A stretch of 64,000 bases of DNA from Pontederia crassipes (Eukaryota > Streptophyta > Magnoliopsida > Commelinales > Pontederiaceae), in the NCBI GenBank assembly GCA_030549335.1, contig CM060190.1, forward strand, positions 69,950,118 to 70,014,117, written 5' to 3'. Numbering within the stretch: the first letter of the stretch is position 1; every line of letters starts with the position of its first letter. Made by a program: the position numbers and the translations under genes. Below, piece after piece: positions 51,080-62,761 of this stretch. Below the pieces are notes generated by a model. That model was given only the letters and a program-made list of their open reading frames with translations, was not told where the DNA came from and did not search any database.

Positions 51080-54000
51080 CCCAGGCACCAGTCAAAAATG
51101 TCGCTAATGGAACTCTCCATCCCAGCCTCTGTCTGCCGAGGCCCCTAAGAGCCTGTTAAAAATCCATGAGTGTTAAATGGGCTCTAGCCAAACCTCTCTA
51201 GCCACCGAACATTCGAAGAATAAATGAGTGACATCCTCCTCCATCTCCCAACACAAGAAGTAACCTCATGTGATGTCCATCATGCTCTATATGCTCAAGT
51301 AAGGATCCACTCTCACCGTGAAAGTCAAGCAAAGACCTTGACTTTCAGCGACACGGGGATCGCCCGATGATATTGCAATATGCTCTGAGTTCTACTGCTG
51401 TGATGTCTGAAAGGAAGCGAAAATAAAGATTGTGTGCCGAGAAAGAATTAGATACCCATACCAGCCATTCATCTGCACTGGATCCGAGTGGAAAGGGGCA
51501 ATCCGTAGATGGAGAGCTAATAACTCAGAGACACACTGGTCAAATAGGGGGGAGCCAAAAAGAGGAGTCCAAGAACTAGTGCCTAGACCACCCCTCTCCG
51601 ACCAGCACTCGATCACAAATGCATTGGGATGTGCTGCTAGCGCTTGCAATCAGGGAAAGAATCCGTAAGTGAGCCTCTGGATAACCAATTGTGTTGGCAG
51701 AAAGAGAAAGCCCCCTTGAAGCTCAGTGATGGAGTCATGAAAGACCGCACCCAAGAAATTAGCGCCGCCACCCCCCTTCCAGAAGGAAGAAGCATCGCGG
51801 GATAAAATAGGCCTGGAGCCCCATTATAGATCTCGACCATGTGAAGAAAATCTACTTCCATAGACTATCTTCGGACCCCATAATCTATCCTACCCATCGG
51901 GCAAGGAGTGTCTCATTGATGCAACAGAAGTCCCGAACGTCCAATCCCCACTGTGAGGTGAGCCTGCAAATGGTGTGCTAGGCAACAAGATGAACAAGAT
52001 GGGCAGAGCCGCATCTCCGACAAAAAGATCTGCTCAATGAATCAATCCATGATAATACCTGGGTTGGCATATGAAGCACTGACATGAAGTAGTTCAGGAG
52101 TGATGAGAGGACACAAAGAAGTAGGATTAGGCATCCCCCACTGGATAGAAGTTGAGAACTCCAGCCCTGATTGCGATTCTCCGATCGCCCAATGATTGAG
52201 GTCCACCTCTGAGAGCCAATACAACGGTCCAAGAGAGGGAGTCCCAAATAAGTGATGGGCAAGGTGCTGGCCGGGGTGCGCAACATCTCAAGGCGTCCTC
52301 CACCACGCCAAATGGAATGAAAGTGGATTTGGCATGGTTGATCTTGATGTCCAAGGTTGCCCCGAAGATCTCCACTAAGATGGCCACCCGTCTAGCCTCA
52401 AACTCTGACCCTCCACGAAGAAGGTGATGTCGTTTGCATATTGCAGCAAAAGCACCAACTTGCCAGCAAAGTCGTTGAAAAGGTCGGCCTGACATGCCCC
52501 CTGATCGCATCTTGTGAGGCCATCGACTGCCAATGTGAAGAACATAGGCACGAGAGGGCACTCCTGACGGACTCCCCACTATGGCAGCACCCAACCCCTT
52601 ATCGTCGACCCATTGACCAGGACCGAGAAGAAAGTGGTAGTAATGAACTGCTTCATCCAAGAAATTCAGATCGCTGGGAAGCCTCTCACTTGCAAGGAGT
52701 GTCAAAGGAATGACTATGAGAGAAAATCATAAGCCTTCGAGAAATTGACCTTCCAGAGGAAGGCACGATGTCTCATCCGCCTCCAATGTGCAAGGATTTC
52801 TGAGGTCATAGTGTAGCTGTCGCGGCCAGATCCGACTGCAGGCGTCGGATTTGCCCGCCCGCAGTCGGATCTTGCCGCAGGCAGTAGATCCGGCAAATTT
52901 GGCTGATCCAGCTGCCCGCCCGCGGTCGGCCGGATCGGCCGGCGGGTAAATTTTTTTATATTATAAAAATTTGTTGTGACGGTTAGGACCGTCGGAACCT
53001 GAAACTTTTCGACGGTGGAGACCGCCGAAATTTTCGACGGTTGCCGGCCGCCAGAATGTTTCGACGATCTTCACCGTTGGAATTTTCAACGGTTGCGACT
53101 GCTAAAAATTTTTTACGCGTACAACCGTCAAAACTTTCGACGGTTTTGTTTGATCCATTGAAAATGGTTTTGCGAAGTCCTCTTTTTCGACTGAACCGAT
53201 TCTCGGTAAACCCGTCTGAAACAGACATTTCGGATGATTTCCTTCATTTTTCAAACGATTTTGATCGTCTAAAAAACATTTTTTCTTGTAGTGCCGATGA
53301 TGGGCCACCTCGACCTCCGTGAGGTGGCAAGAGTCCACCTCTCAATCAAGTTGGGCAATCACCTTCGAGGCCTCCGTCCTCTATGCCTCCTGAGTCACCC
53401 AGATCTGTCTCTGGTGGCCCAAAAGAAAATGTCGCAAGCCGTGGTCCATGACGCAGCCACAGAGGGATGGGATAAATTCCAAAAAAAAGCTAAAATTTGG
53501 AATTTCTCTGATTTGATCCAATGTAGATACAAAACCATAACTTTCCATTTACAAAGACCTGAATAAACCTAATATGAATTTAGTGTTGGGAAATTTTGAT
53601 TTAATAGGCTGTTTGAACACAACAAATGTGTAGAGGCTCTGTAACAAGAATCCAACACGCAGAGAAGAAAACAAACACAGATTATGGCATAAAATTATGT
53701 TAACAAAATAATAATTTTGATTACCAACAAATGGCATGAAATGGAGCCTGCAGTCGGTGTAGTCGTGGACGTCGCCGAAGTAGGGGAACATGCTCTGCTT
53801 GATTGGGGTCCTTGGGTCTCCCTAGCTATTATCGCAAGCATTGATGCAGTGCGAGAGAAGGCCACACCTCCATGGGACCGCCAACGACTATAAGTTTGTG
53901 CGGTCTCTAAGACGACTCCCACAGATCTTTGTCGTCGTAGAGATGCCAACCGTGGGCAGGTGCCAGTCGTCGAGTTGTCGATGAGAGGGCCACAGTGTGG

Positions 54001-55590
54001 CGACATAGGTGGGGGAGGGGGAAAGACCACTCCACAACATCAGGGCACCGCTAGGGGGGTCGCCGGAGGAGGAGGTTACGGATTGGGGGAGGGGAGGCGA
54101 ATGAGCACTCATGTCGAGTAACTGAGGGGGAGCGGTACCCGGACCGGGTGGGTGAGCCGGTTCTCATGCGCCCGGGCCGGGTTGAGTGTAGGTTGATTTG
54201 GGCTTGCACATGGCTTGCTATTTTGAGAGAGGATTTTCGCTGGCGGTCGGGTGCTTGTGGCAGTGGGTTTTGGGATGGTGGTGCTGGTCAGGGGTATAGG
54301 CTTATGAGGAGAGGTGATTAGGTTGGGGTTGATGGTTAAGTGAGCTGATGTGGCGAGTGGAGGTGCTTGAGGAAGGGCGATGTGGGCTGCAGTGGTTTGA
54401 TTATGTGGCAGGGGCCGAGACATGTTCTGGTTTGGATGGATGGCAATTGTGTTAGGGATGGGATTTTTTTGAGTGGGTGACAACAGTATCAAGGAGGGGG
54501 TTTTGAATTAAAGTTGTCCCGTGCGGAGTCTCCTTTACCCCTACCATGTATTGCGTAGCGAGTGGCGGCGGAGCAGGGCACGAGGTCGGCGACGCAGTGC
54601 GGTCAGCACGATGTCAGCCCACGAAGCCCTATACGTCGGAGCTGGAGCCGATAGGAGCTAGTGTCGGGCAAGGGATGATTGCGTACTAGTCTACATCACC
54701 ACATCACCGAGACCACAGATATATTAGGCGACCCCATCGTCAGCAAGGAGAGTGATTAGGATTCCCAAAGGTGTTGGCGATGGCCAAGACAATGTCAGGC
54801 TGGAGGAAGTGTAGGGGAAGGCCCCGGATGTCAACACTAGACCTAACCACCGTGGCGCCGGCACCGCCCCATCCTCCTTGCGTCAGGGATGCCACCGGAT
54901 GTTGCATTCCGATGAAATAGGAGACAGTGAAGATAGGAGTGCCTCCCGTTGCTAGGGTGAACCGGGAACAAGGAGCCAGAGTGCCGCTAATATGCAGTTC
55001 ATGTGGAAAGGCGGGGAAGCGCTTGTGCATGCCACGATCGCCGTGCAAAGGATCGACAGGCCGAGAGGGGGTCTGGTGGGTTCGCCGATGAGACAAAAGC
55101 GGAGGAACTCAATGGCCCTCTGCGTCAGTGACTACGACGATGGGCACAGGCTCGTTCTCCTCATCCCCGACTACGATAGGCCCAACACTGGAGGCCGCAA
55201 CTGCTTCCATCGGCACGATTGGGGACAGAGAACGGTGGCCTTCCATCCCGCAAGTGAGGCAGCATAGGGGACCCGAGCATGTGTGTGCAAAGTGGCCCTC
55301 TCCTAGGCATCGGAAGCAATGGCTGGCAGGCCAACCATTGGCCAGTTGTTGAAGTCGCGATTGCATCCCTGACAAGAGGTGAGAAAGCGAGAGAAGGCGA
55401 TGGCAACATGTGACGCCGCAATGGATGGCGCCGCCGACAAGAGTTGACGGAGGCGGTGGGTGGCACCGCCAACAAGGAATGCTGGAGACGGATGAAGTGG
55501 AGGTTCCCATGGAAGCACAGGCGATGCAAAGTTATAGCGCGACCAGTTTCTCCTCCAAATAATACTATTGTGCGTTGTGCACCCCATGTT
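51080..55590 (-). mobile_element. Decayed L1-type LINE, interrupted by a CACTA fragment
   Basis: ORF1 comes first on the minus strand: a CCHC zinc-knuckle pair near 55330-55220 (CFRCLGEGHFAHTC, then CLTCGMEGH), an ORF1 core near 55050-54740, and a Pro-rich stretch near 54480-54110. ORF2 reverse-transcriptase pieces follow at about 52850-51980 (SEILAHWRRMRHRAFLWKVN, FSKAYDF, then the catalytic-box equivalent LQYANDITFF). A zf-RVT-like stretch lies at 51260-51080 (EEDVTHLFFECS). The endonuclease region is not readable. Frames shift and stop repeatedly, so the element is dead. A CACTA piece splits it at 52818-53294. Base composition is GC-rich compared with the flanks. Confidence 0.75.
52818..53294. 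mobile_element. CACTA fragment inside the LINE
   Basis: The right end TTTTTTCTTGTAGTG at 53280-53294 and the CCGTCGAAA/TTTCGACGG arrays (52980-53160) match the elements at 33626 and 34926. The left terminus CACTACAA is absent. The left boundary is a GC-rich patch with CCGCCCGC-type repeats, similar to the internal part of element 1 near 34510-34560. It is therefore 5'-truncated or internally rearranged. Confidence 0.7.
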
Positions 55591-56215
55591 CCTTCAAATT
55601 ATAATGAATCTGCCTTGAGGACTAAAGATAAATTTCCACGATTCAAACTCGGGAAGAAGTTGGCCAGAGGCTTACGGATTGGCTGCTGCATAGTACGAGG
55701 ACCAACCTGTCATATTCTGGGGGCAAGAGCATTGAATCATGAGAAAAATCTAAGCTATTAAATTCATTCAAGATTCATCAGGTTTTGGCTAATGGAACAT
55801 AATAGTTCGGAGGAAAGACAAATCACAACATGTAGTGAGGATCCCTTCAGTAAATACTGTGACATATCACAACCAAATTCAAGAAAAACACCAATGCTTA
55901 AAAGCAGTTACCTGCATATTTAACATGCATCACTTTGCCTGTCAACCAAAAAAGAAAACGCCAGAAACTGGTCCATCTGATTCCCCTTTTAACTGATCCC
56001 CGAATTCTCTTTTTCAAAAAAATTTCCGCTGCCCATTTCTTTGTACCATTTCTTCGTATGTTCTTAAATACAGTTCAAGCCTGTACAGTTTTGCAATTTC
56101 TGAGGAATTTGACAACCCAGATGAGCTTCGATTGATTAAGCTAAGCAGTCAGTTCATGCATTCATCTTACTAGTATCAAATCCGCAAAGTAAAATGGGCA
56201 ACCAACGTGCATCTC
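55591..56215. other. Intergenic DNA and PP2A subunit 3' region
   Basis: Includes the probable 3' untranslated region left of the stop at 56216. No other feature. Confidence 0.4.
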
Positions 56216-59200
56216 TCAACTGGAGGAAACTTGATTCAGCGTGCTAAAGGGAACAAGCACGGCCTCTCCGCTTGCAGCTTTCGAGGCAGCAATTTCTTCG
56301 AGACGTTTCCATGTGGCTTCACGTTTTGATTTAACTTCCTTCTCTTTAGCTTCATCTTCGTCATATTTCTTCAAGCACTCAGTAAAGTGATCGGCATCAT
56401 GATCAGAGAATATCTTGCGAACATTTAGTGTCAGGCTCTGAACAGCTGGATTCCAGTGACTTTTGGAATTTCTCTCCAGGGCAGGAAAGATGATAGGTAA
56501 TATCACCTTGCGATTTTGCTTTATTAAGTTTTCAATATGATCATTATTCCATAAGAATAAGGCTCTTTCTGCCACCTACAACAGGTACAATAAAAGCATA
56601 CAACAGAAATTAATTACAGATCTTCGAGTAAAAATATTTGCCATACCGCACGGAGGTCTCTAATTATGTACAAATAATGTAGGTACAAGGAAAATTATCC
56701 TACGCTACGCATAGTTAACTATACATAGAGCATGTTTGAATCATTTGTGCATCAGTGTATGCATAAATTTATTGATAACAGATTCTTTTAGCTAGAAAAT
56801 TGGCTTACGCCATAACAAGACACAAATTAACCTTTTGGAGAATAAAGAGTACAACTAATGCATTTTGAAAAGAACCTCATATATGTGGATCAATTATTGA
56901 ATCGGAATTTGTTGGTGGGTGCTGATGTATTAAGAATTTGGTATGATCATTATGACATCATTGATCAACACTTATTATTGAATTTTAATTCAAATGGCAG
57001 ATCCTCGCGTGGAGACTGGAAAGAAGAGACCTAGGCTTTGTTTGGATATAAAATCAATAAAGGGAAAGGAGATTGTGAGGAAAGGGAAAAAGGGGGGAAG
57101 AGAAAGGAGGATAATGGGTGGAATGATTTTCACCTTGTTTGGATGGATGGGAATGGAGGAGAAAATTTAAGTATAATTTCGTAAGAAAATTATACCCTTG
57201 GATATTAATAATAATAAGTTATATATATAAGGGTAATTATATCATTTCAATTATTAAACTAATTAATATTTCTTTACCCTCCAGTCCCTCCCCCTCCCTC
57301 CCTCCCTCCCTCCAACCCAACCCAATTTGGGATTTAAAAAAAAAAAAAAACCATCATAGGAGGGGAATGGAGGGGAAATTTCGCTCCTTAAAAAATCTAT
57401 CCAAATTAAGTAAATAACTTTGTTACCTTCCCTTCCCCCTCTTTAACTCCCTTTTACTCCAAACCAAACAGGGTCTATGTCTCCATATATTCCTTATTCC
57501 CTTCTCAATTATCAATTCATAAATCAACTACAGATTCCTTGTAGCCAACGTGCGAACAGAAAATGTCAAAAATAAGGAGAAAAAGTTCTCATAAATAAAC
57601 AGAGAAAAGTACTCAATGGGGTGTTCACAGGTCGGGTTGGGCCCGACCCGTGAACAAACCCGATCGGGTCGGGTCAAGCCCCACTTAGGGGTCAAATCCG
57701 ACCCAACCCGACCACCTAATTTTCCTTTTTTTATTTTTTCTTACTGTTTTTATATTTATTTAATATAAAAAATATTATTTAATATTTATTTTAAAGCACA
57801 AAATAAGTTTTCTAACTATTTAAATATTATTTCTGCATTTTAAATATTTTATTTCATTTTTTAAAAAAATTAAAGCAAATATAGGCCTAAGTTTAAATAG
57901 AAAAAAATAAAAAAATCGGGTCATCGGGTAGGGTTGGAAAAATCCAACCCGTACCCAACCCAACCCATGGTCCGGTTGATCCGATCCGACCCGACCTGGG
58001 TCGGGTCGTCAGGTTCACCGGGTTGACCCGACCCGTTGAACACCCTTATTAAAACTGTTTTTTTTTTCTCTCTCTCTCTCCTTCCTTTTTTTTTAGAACA
58101 AGCAAGAGCACTGTTAACCAGTTAACTTCTAAGGCAATTCAAATGGTTACATACTAAATGATGAAGTCATGTAGTAATAAAATCCTTTGTCCGCCTTTTT
58201 TTCTCAAGGGAGAATTAAAGTTTCTCTATTATCAAAATATTTTGGATACCTTTTCATCCAACTTCAAGTCCTTGGTTAAACTAGCCATAAAGTCAGAATA
58301 TGTCAAGTTGACGATTGTGTATTTTTAGATCATGCATTCATGCTCATGGTAGAGTCATAAATAACACGTGTCCTCTACAACTCCCGATACATGCTATTTT
58401 AAGGAAGACTTGCCTAGGGATTTTTATACTTCTAAGGTTATAACTACAACTAAATGGAAGTCTAACAGCCATGACTTAGTACCTCCGAGACTAATAATGA
58501 ATAGTACATCAGGTATTTACTGGCTTAGGTACATATTTGGCCCATCATAATGGTATTCTCTACCAAATTACAAAATTGCTTGGGCTATATGTATTGCATC
58601 TAAGACAGGTCACTTTGGATGAGCATTTTATTTCAGCACTGGGAGATAGTTGTCTATATTTGCAGTCTGCCACTAACCTTCTTCCATTACCGTGGAGGCT
58701 AACATTTGTTAATTGAGGACACGGACTCAGAATTTTAGGCACTGTTTTCTCTAAATATGATCACTCCTACACACTTAAGGCAATACCAAAGGATAAAAGG
58801 AAAATGAGATTTTAAAGGTAAATCCAAGTAAGCTTTTATGGACTAAATTTTACTGCAGCAAAAAAAAGAAGAGAGATAACATATTGCTAGTTCCTGCATA
58901 ATTTTATAGCTCAAGGGGCCCAAAATAACAATAAATGAACAATTTGATGAATGATTCCACCAAACATATATTCGAAAGTAAAAAACAAATGAAAGGTGGA
59001 AAACCTTCAAATTCTCTGTTAATAAACTAGTTTTAAACTGAACATTTTGACAAATTGCATAGTAACACACTATTTACTGACAATTCAACCTCAACTCTTC
59101 CTCTCAATAAAAAAAGCTCAGCTCATCATTTTCTCCTAAAAAAAATCTGCAGCAGACCCAAACTAGCATCACTCAGCTATGAGAATTCTTATTCTTTTCC

Positions 59201-61172
59201 GCTTCACAAGTGTTATATTTAAATTCAATAAGAAAACCTACTTTCTTCCTTGAAGATTCAACTTATGTTAATACAAGTTATCCCTCCAATGTTTCTCTCC
59301 CTTGATGACTTACTCCACATGAATTCAACCAATCCAAAATATCTGAAATGGCTTGTCAAGGTCTAGGAAAAATATGCCAAAGGCATCTCATTTTTCCTTT
59401 GAGTGCTAAAGAGATGGATATTGTCTTTACCTACTGCAATACAACAACAACAACAACAAAGCCTTATCCCACTAGGTGGGGTCGGCTACATGGATCATAC
59501 GACGCCATTCTGCTCTATTAGTAACCAAACCTTTCGGTATATTATTCACCAATAGATCTTGCTCTATTAGTTCGCCAAGTGTCCGCCTTGGCCTCCCTCT
59601 CCCTCTTTTAATCGGACTCCAGATTATTTGATCTACTCTTCTTACTGGCGCATCTAATGGTCTTCTCTGAACATGACCAAACCATCTCACACATATGATA
59701 CACATATGATTTGAATGACCTCTATTCTCTGAACTTTACCTACTGCAATAAATGCTTATTATTTGAATGACCTCTATTCTCCATATATCACACATATGAT
59801 ACAGGTATATAGAAAATAAACTAGGAAGTCGTGAGCAAGATGCAGGAAACCTGCAAAAGAACTTGTAATAAATAGTATAACATCAAAATAACAGCAACTA
59901 GAGCACTGAGAATGAAGTTAATGGAAAACAAGATGATCGATTAAACTGCATCAGAGGGAAAGTTGAAAAGTGCTTAACCTGGAAATGTGAGCTGTTTAAA
60001 CAGCGTGCGACCTGGCGGAACAATGGGACCATACATCTTTGAAATTCTGCAGGTTGAGTGGCCTCCAAGATCTCTTCTAGCTCTCCCAAGAACATCACTT
60101 CCTTTGAACTATTTGTGATGGGCCAGAATTTCAACAAGCCTCTAATTACTGTATCTGCTAGCTTACAATCCTTCTCAATAAACTGAGTGATGCAATATGA
60201 TAGTTGCTGGTGATACATAGCTATGCACTTTGGCTTGTGAAGTGGGATTAGTGATCGGACAAGAAACAATTTGTGCTCTTCTTTAAGGGGCAAAGCAAAC
60301 CCATTGATGATACTACCCAAAATTTCTAATAGTTCTGCTATTCCATTGTGCTTCTCTGTTTCGAAGATAAATCTATAGAATATATTGTTAATAGCTTTCC
60401 TGATGAATGGGCGGTGCACCATAAATTTGCCATAGATTCGATGAAGAATTGTCTTCAAATACTCCCTCTCTCTAGGATCTTCAGAGTCAAATAGATCAAG
60501 TAACTTAAGCACAAAAGAATGATCTATATATCGCTTTGCCAACTTAGCATCAGTCTCAGGAGATGCAACAAATCTTAAAAAGAATTCATAAACAGCCTGC
60601 AAGTGTGGCCATGCAGGGTCCATTGTGGGTTCCTCCTCTTCCAAATCAAAGGCTTCTAAAACCTTGTTCTCCCGAGGTGGAGAAGTGAGTGTCCTGAACA
60701 GATTTGTAGATACCATCTTAGTGATCTCTTGCATAACGTTTTCTGGAAACTTGCCAGTAGTTGAGGTAACATAGTCAACAAGTTCTAATAATGTCTGTCG
60801 CTTGATGTCCTTCTCCTTCAAGTTTTTTGTTGGATCAGTGAAATCAAAGACAACACAACACAAGTTCAATTTTTTTATGAACAGATTCTGTTTCTCAGAA
60901 CTTGAGACATCCTTGAAGTTTGGCAATGCTTCATAAGATGCAGGGATTGAACTACCATTCAGCTTGGAGTAAGCAACTGATGTATATCTGGGGGCATTGT
61001 TTACTCCAGCATGTGATCCAGGATTGCCTTCTTTATTTGTATTGGTAGTTCTACTACCCGATATATCGCCAGTTCTAGAACTGCTGGAAGAAGATGGCAC
61101 TAAAGCATTTGAATCCCGTTCGGATGATTTTGAAGGCTTGCGAGGGAGACGACCCAGTATCTGCTTAATCAT
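56216..61172 (-). CDS. PP2A regulatory subunit B' (B56 family), zeta/eta-like
   Basis: B' subunits select substrates and location for the protein phosphatase 2A holoenzyme. Coding exon 1 (61172-59979) gives 398 residues. Coding exon 2 (56575-56216) gives 119 more after a 3.4-kb intron with phase-0 junctions (TTCCAG|GTTAAG, TTGTAG|GTG). The total is 517 residues, normal for plant B'. The N-terminus [18 protein letters not shown] resembles the Arabidopsis B' zeta/eta subgroup. A Ser/Asn-rich linker leads to the B56 domain at about 85-495, recognisable by [38 protein letters not shown], the strongly conserved [19 protein letters not shown], and [17 protein letters not shown]. The domain is a HEAT-like helical stack. 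A charged tail ([20 protein letters not shown]) follows. The intron hosts two MITEs and an RTE LINE without harming the reading frame. It looks functional. Confidence 0.95.
57034..57474. mobile_element. MITE with Tourist/hAT-like GTTTGG ends, in PP2A intron
   Basis: Left end GGCTTTGTTTGGAT, right end CCAAACCAAACAGGGT, with CTA on both sides (57031-57033 and 57475-57477) as a possible 3-bp duplication. The interior has GGAAAGGAG/CCTTCCCC words facing each other, so it could fold back. 441 bp, non-coding. Confidence 0.5.
57617..58048. mobile_element. hAT-type MITE with GGGTCGGGT subterminal repeats, in PP2A intron
   Basis: Inverted ends GGGTGTTCA (left) and TGAACACCC (right). Both flanking 100-bp zones are full of CCCGACCC/GGGTCGGG words and the centre is AT-rich. 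This is a common hAT MITE layout. An 8-bp duplication was not recognised. Confidence 0.65.
59442..59733 (-). mobile_element. 5'-truncated RTE-type LINE in PP2A intron
   Basis: On the minus strand the insert encodes the C-terminus of the RTE ORF ([44 protein letters not shown]). It then has the conserved 3' end CTAGGTGGGATAAGGCTTTG... in the variant CCACTAGGTGGG form, and a (TTG)n tail seen as (CAA)n on plus. It is bounded by an exact 17-bp duplication, CTTTACCTACTGCAATA, at 59425-59441 and 59734-59750. Only about 75 codons of the ORF remain. The frame is open to its stop. Confidence 0.93.
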
Positions 61173-61823
61173 AGTTGTAACTCCAAAGAATTAAAGAGTA
61201 ATTAGGACAGGTCCAAGGCCTAAATGTGGTGCAGGGTTCAAGACCACGATATTCTAATCCTTTGCTAATCTATTAGAAAGAGAAACCACCTGACTGATTA
61301 AACCTTCCCAGATTAAGAGAAATTAAAACAGCACCAAAAGCAGGGTGTTTTCCATGAGATCGATGATAGATTTCGGAACTTTAGGAGCAAAACGCGATCA
61401 ACAGTCACAGATCAAGAATAAATCAGAAAAAAATCCTCCATTCCAGTGAACTAATTTCCTCCCGCATCACATGAACCGATGAAGAAACGCCACGCGCTCC
61501 ACCCGTCGCCTCCCGTCGGCTACGAAACGATCAAAGATCAAATCCAACTGCAAAAAGGAAGTGAAATCCGCGGAAACAGAACCCCCGAGCTCAAAATTTC
61601 CCACGTCCGCCTCCAAATCAGCGAAATGCCTTGCCGATTGCGATCGACGGGAGGATCTGTGAGCGAGCAAGATGCGGACATTAGACGAGCATCGGGGACG
61701 AATCGTCCGAAAAAGTTGAAATCATATGCGAAATCAAAGCAAAAGGTGGATCGCCTAAAACGAAATCTCCATTCATGAACGGAACAAAGAGGAAGAACTA
61801 TATATATATAAGAAAAAAAGTAC

Positions 61824-61980
61824 CTTTTCTATTCTCCGCCAGCATCCGCTTTCGAATCCCTCCACAATTCGGGCGCTGCTGCAGACGCTGCTTCCGATTT
61901 GGTTCCTATAAGATCGACGAGAAGAAGAAGGAGGAGGACCAGAAAAAAAAAAGAGAGGAAAGAGAAAGAACAAGGAAGAC
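61824..61980 (-). promoter_or_regulatory. Probable non-coding first exon of the PP2A subunit gene
   Basis: A CT-rich then GC-rich stretch on the minus strand ends at a good donor (AGAAAAG|GTACTT, exon end 61824). A leader intron would run to an acceptor between it and the ATG at 61172. The acceptor choice is unclear (for example TTCTAATAG near 61265). Inferred from sequence only. Confidence 0.4.
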
Positions 61981-62125
61981 TCGTTCTATTTTTTCCCCCC
62001 TCCCCTTTTCCACTCTTTATTGTCACACTTTGCTATTCATGTTGTGTACTTGTATAATGTTGCAATGCGTTAGAACTTAGACGGAGATGTTTTCGTTTTT
62101 TTAGGTTATTTTCTTGATTATCAAC

Positions 62126-62761
62126 TATAACGATTTTTACTATAAACTTAACATATAAGTCTCTAAATTTTACCACAAATTTTATTTTAATAATTCCATT
62201 TAATCTTGTTAGCTTTTTTTATTTTTTATTTTTTGTTTGTAAAAAATTTAAAATATCCTTCCATGATATGTTCTTTGTTTTAATATTAAAAAATAATAAA
62301 ATGATATTATAGTAAGCATAAATAATATAAAACCTAAAAATATTATAAAAAAAGTTATATTAAGATGCAATCAATTGCATTGTACAATCTCATACTTTTA
62401 AGTCATCAGATTGGAATCATTTTGATTTTATGATCCAAAATATAAACAATCTCCATCATTGAATCAAAATGATGTCAATTTAATGATCCATAAATATGAG
62501 ATTAAACGGTGCAATTACAGATAATACGCCTCTATTATAAAAAGAGAATGTTTGATATTATTGACTTGTTAAAATATTTTTATTTTATTTTATTTTAAAA
62601 ATAAAAATATTCATGGAAGGATATTTTAGTTTTTTCATAAATAAAAAATAATAAAAAAATTTATCATAAACAGACGAGAGGAGTGAAATGGAAATCGTAG
62701 TAAAATTAGGGATGTATACGGTAAGTTTATAATTTAGAATTAGACACGAAAAATCGTTATA
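62126..62761. mobile_element. Foldback element with long inverted ends
   Basis: Outer arms pair TATAACGATTTTT (62126-62138) with AAAAATCGTTATA (62749-62761). Inner parts pair AAAATATCCTTCCATGA (62251-62267) with TCATGGAAGGATATTTT (62610-62626). A central hairpin lies at 62373-62518. It is non-coding and AT-rich. Probably a MULE-related MITE; no target duplication was fixed. Confidence 0.65.
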
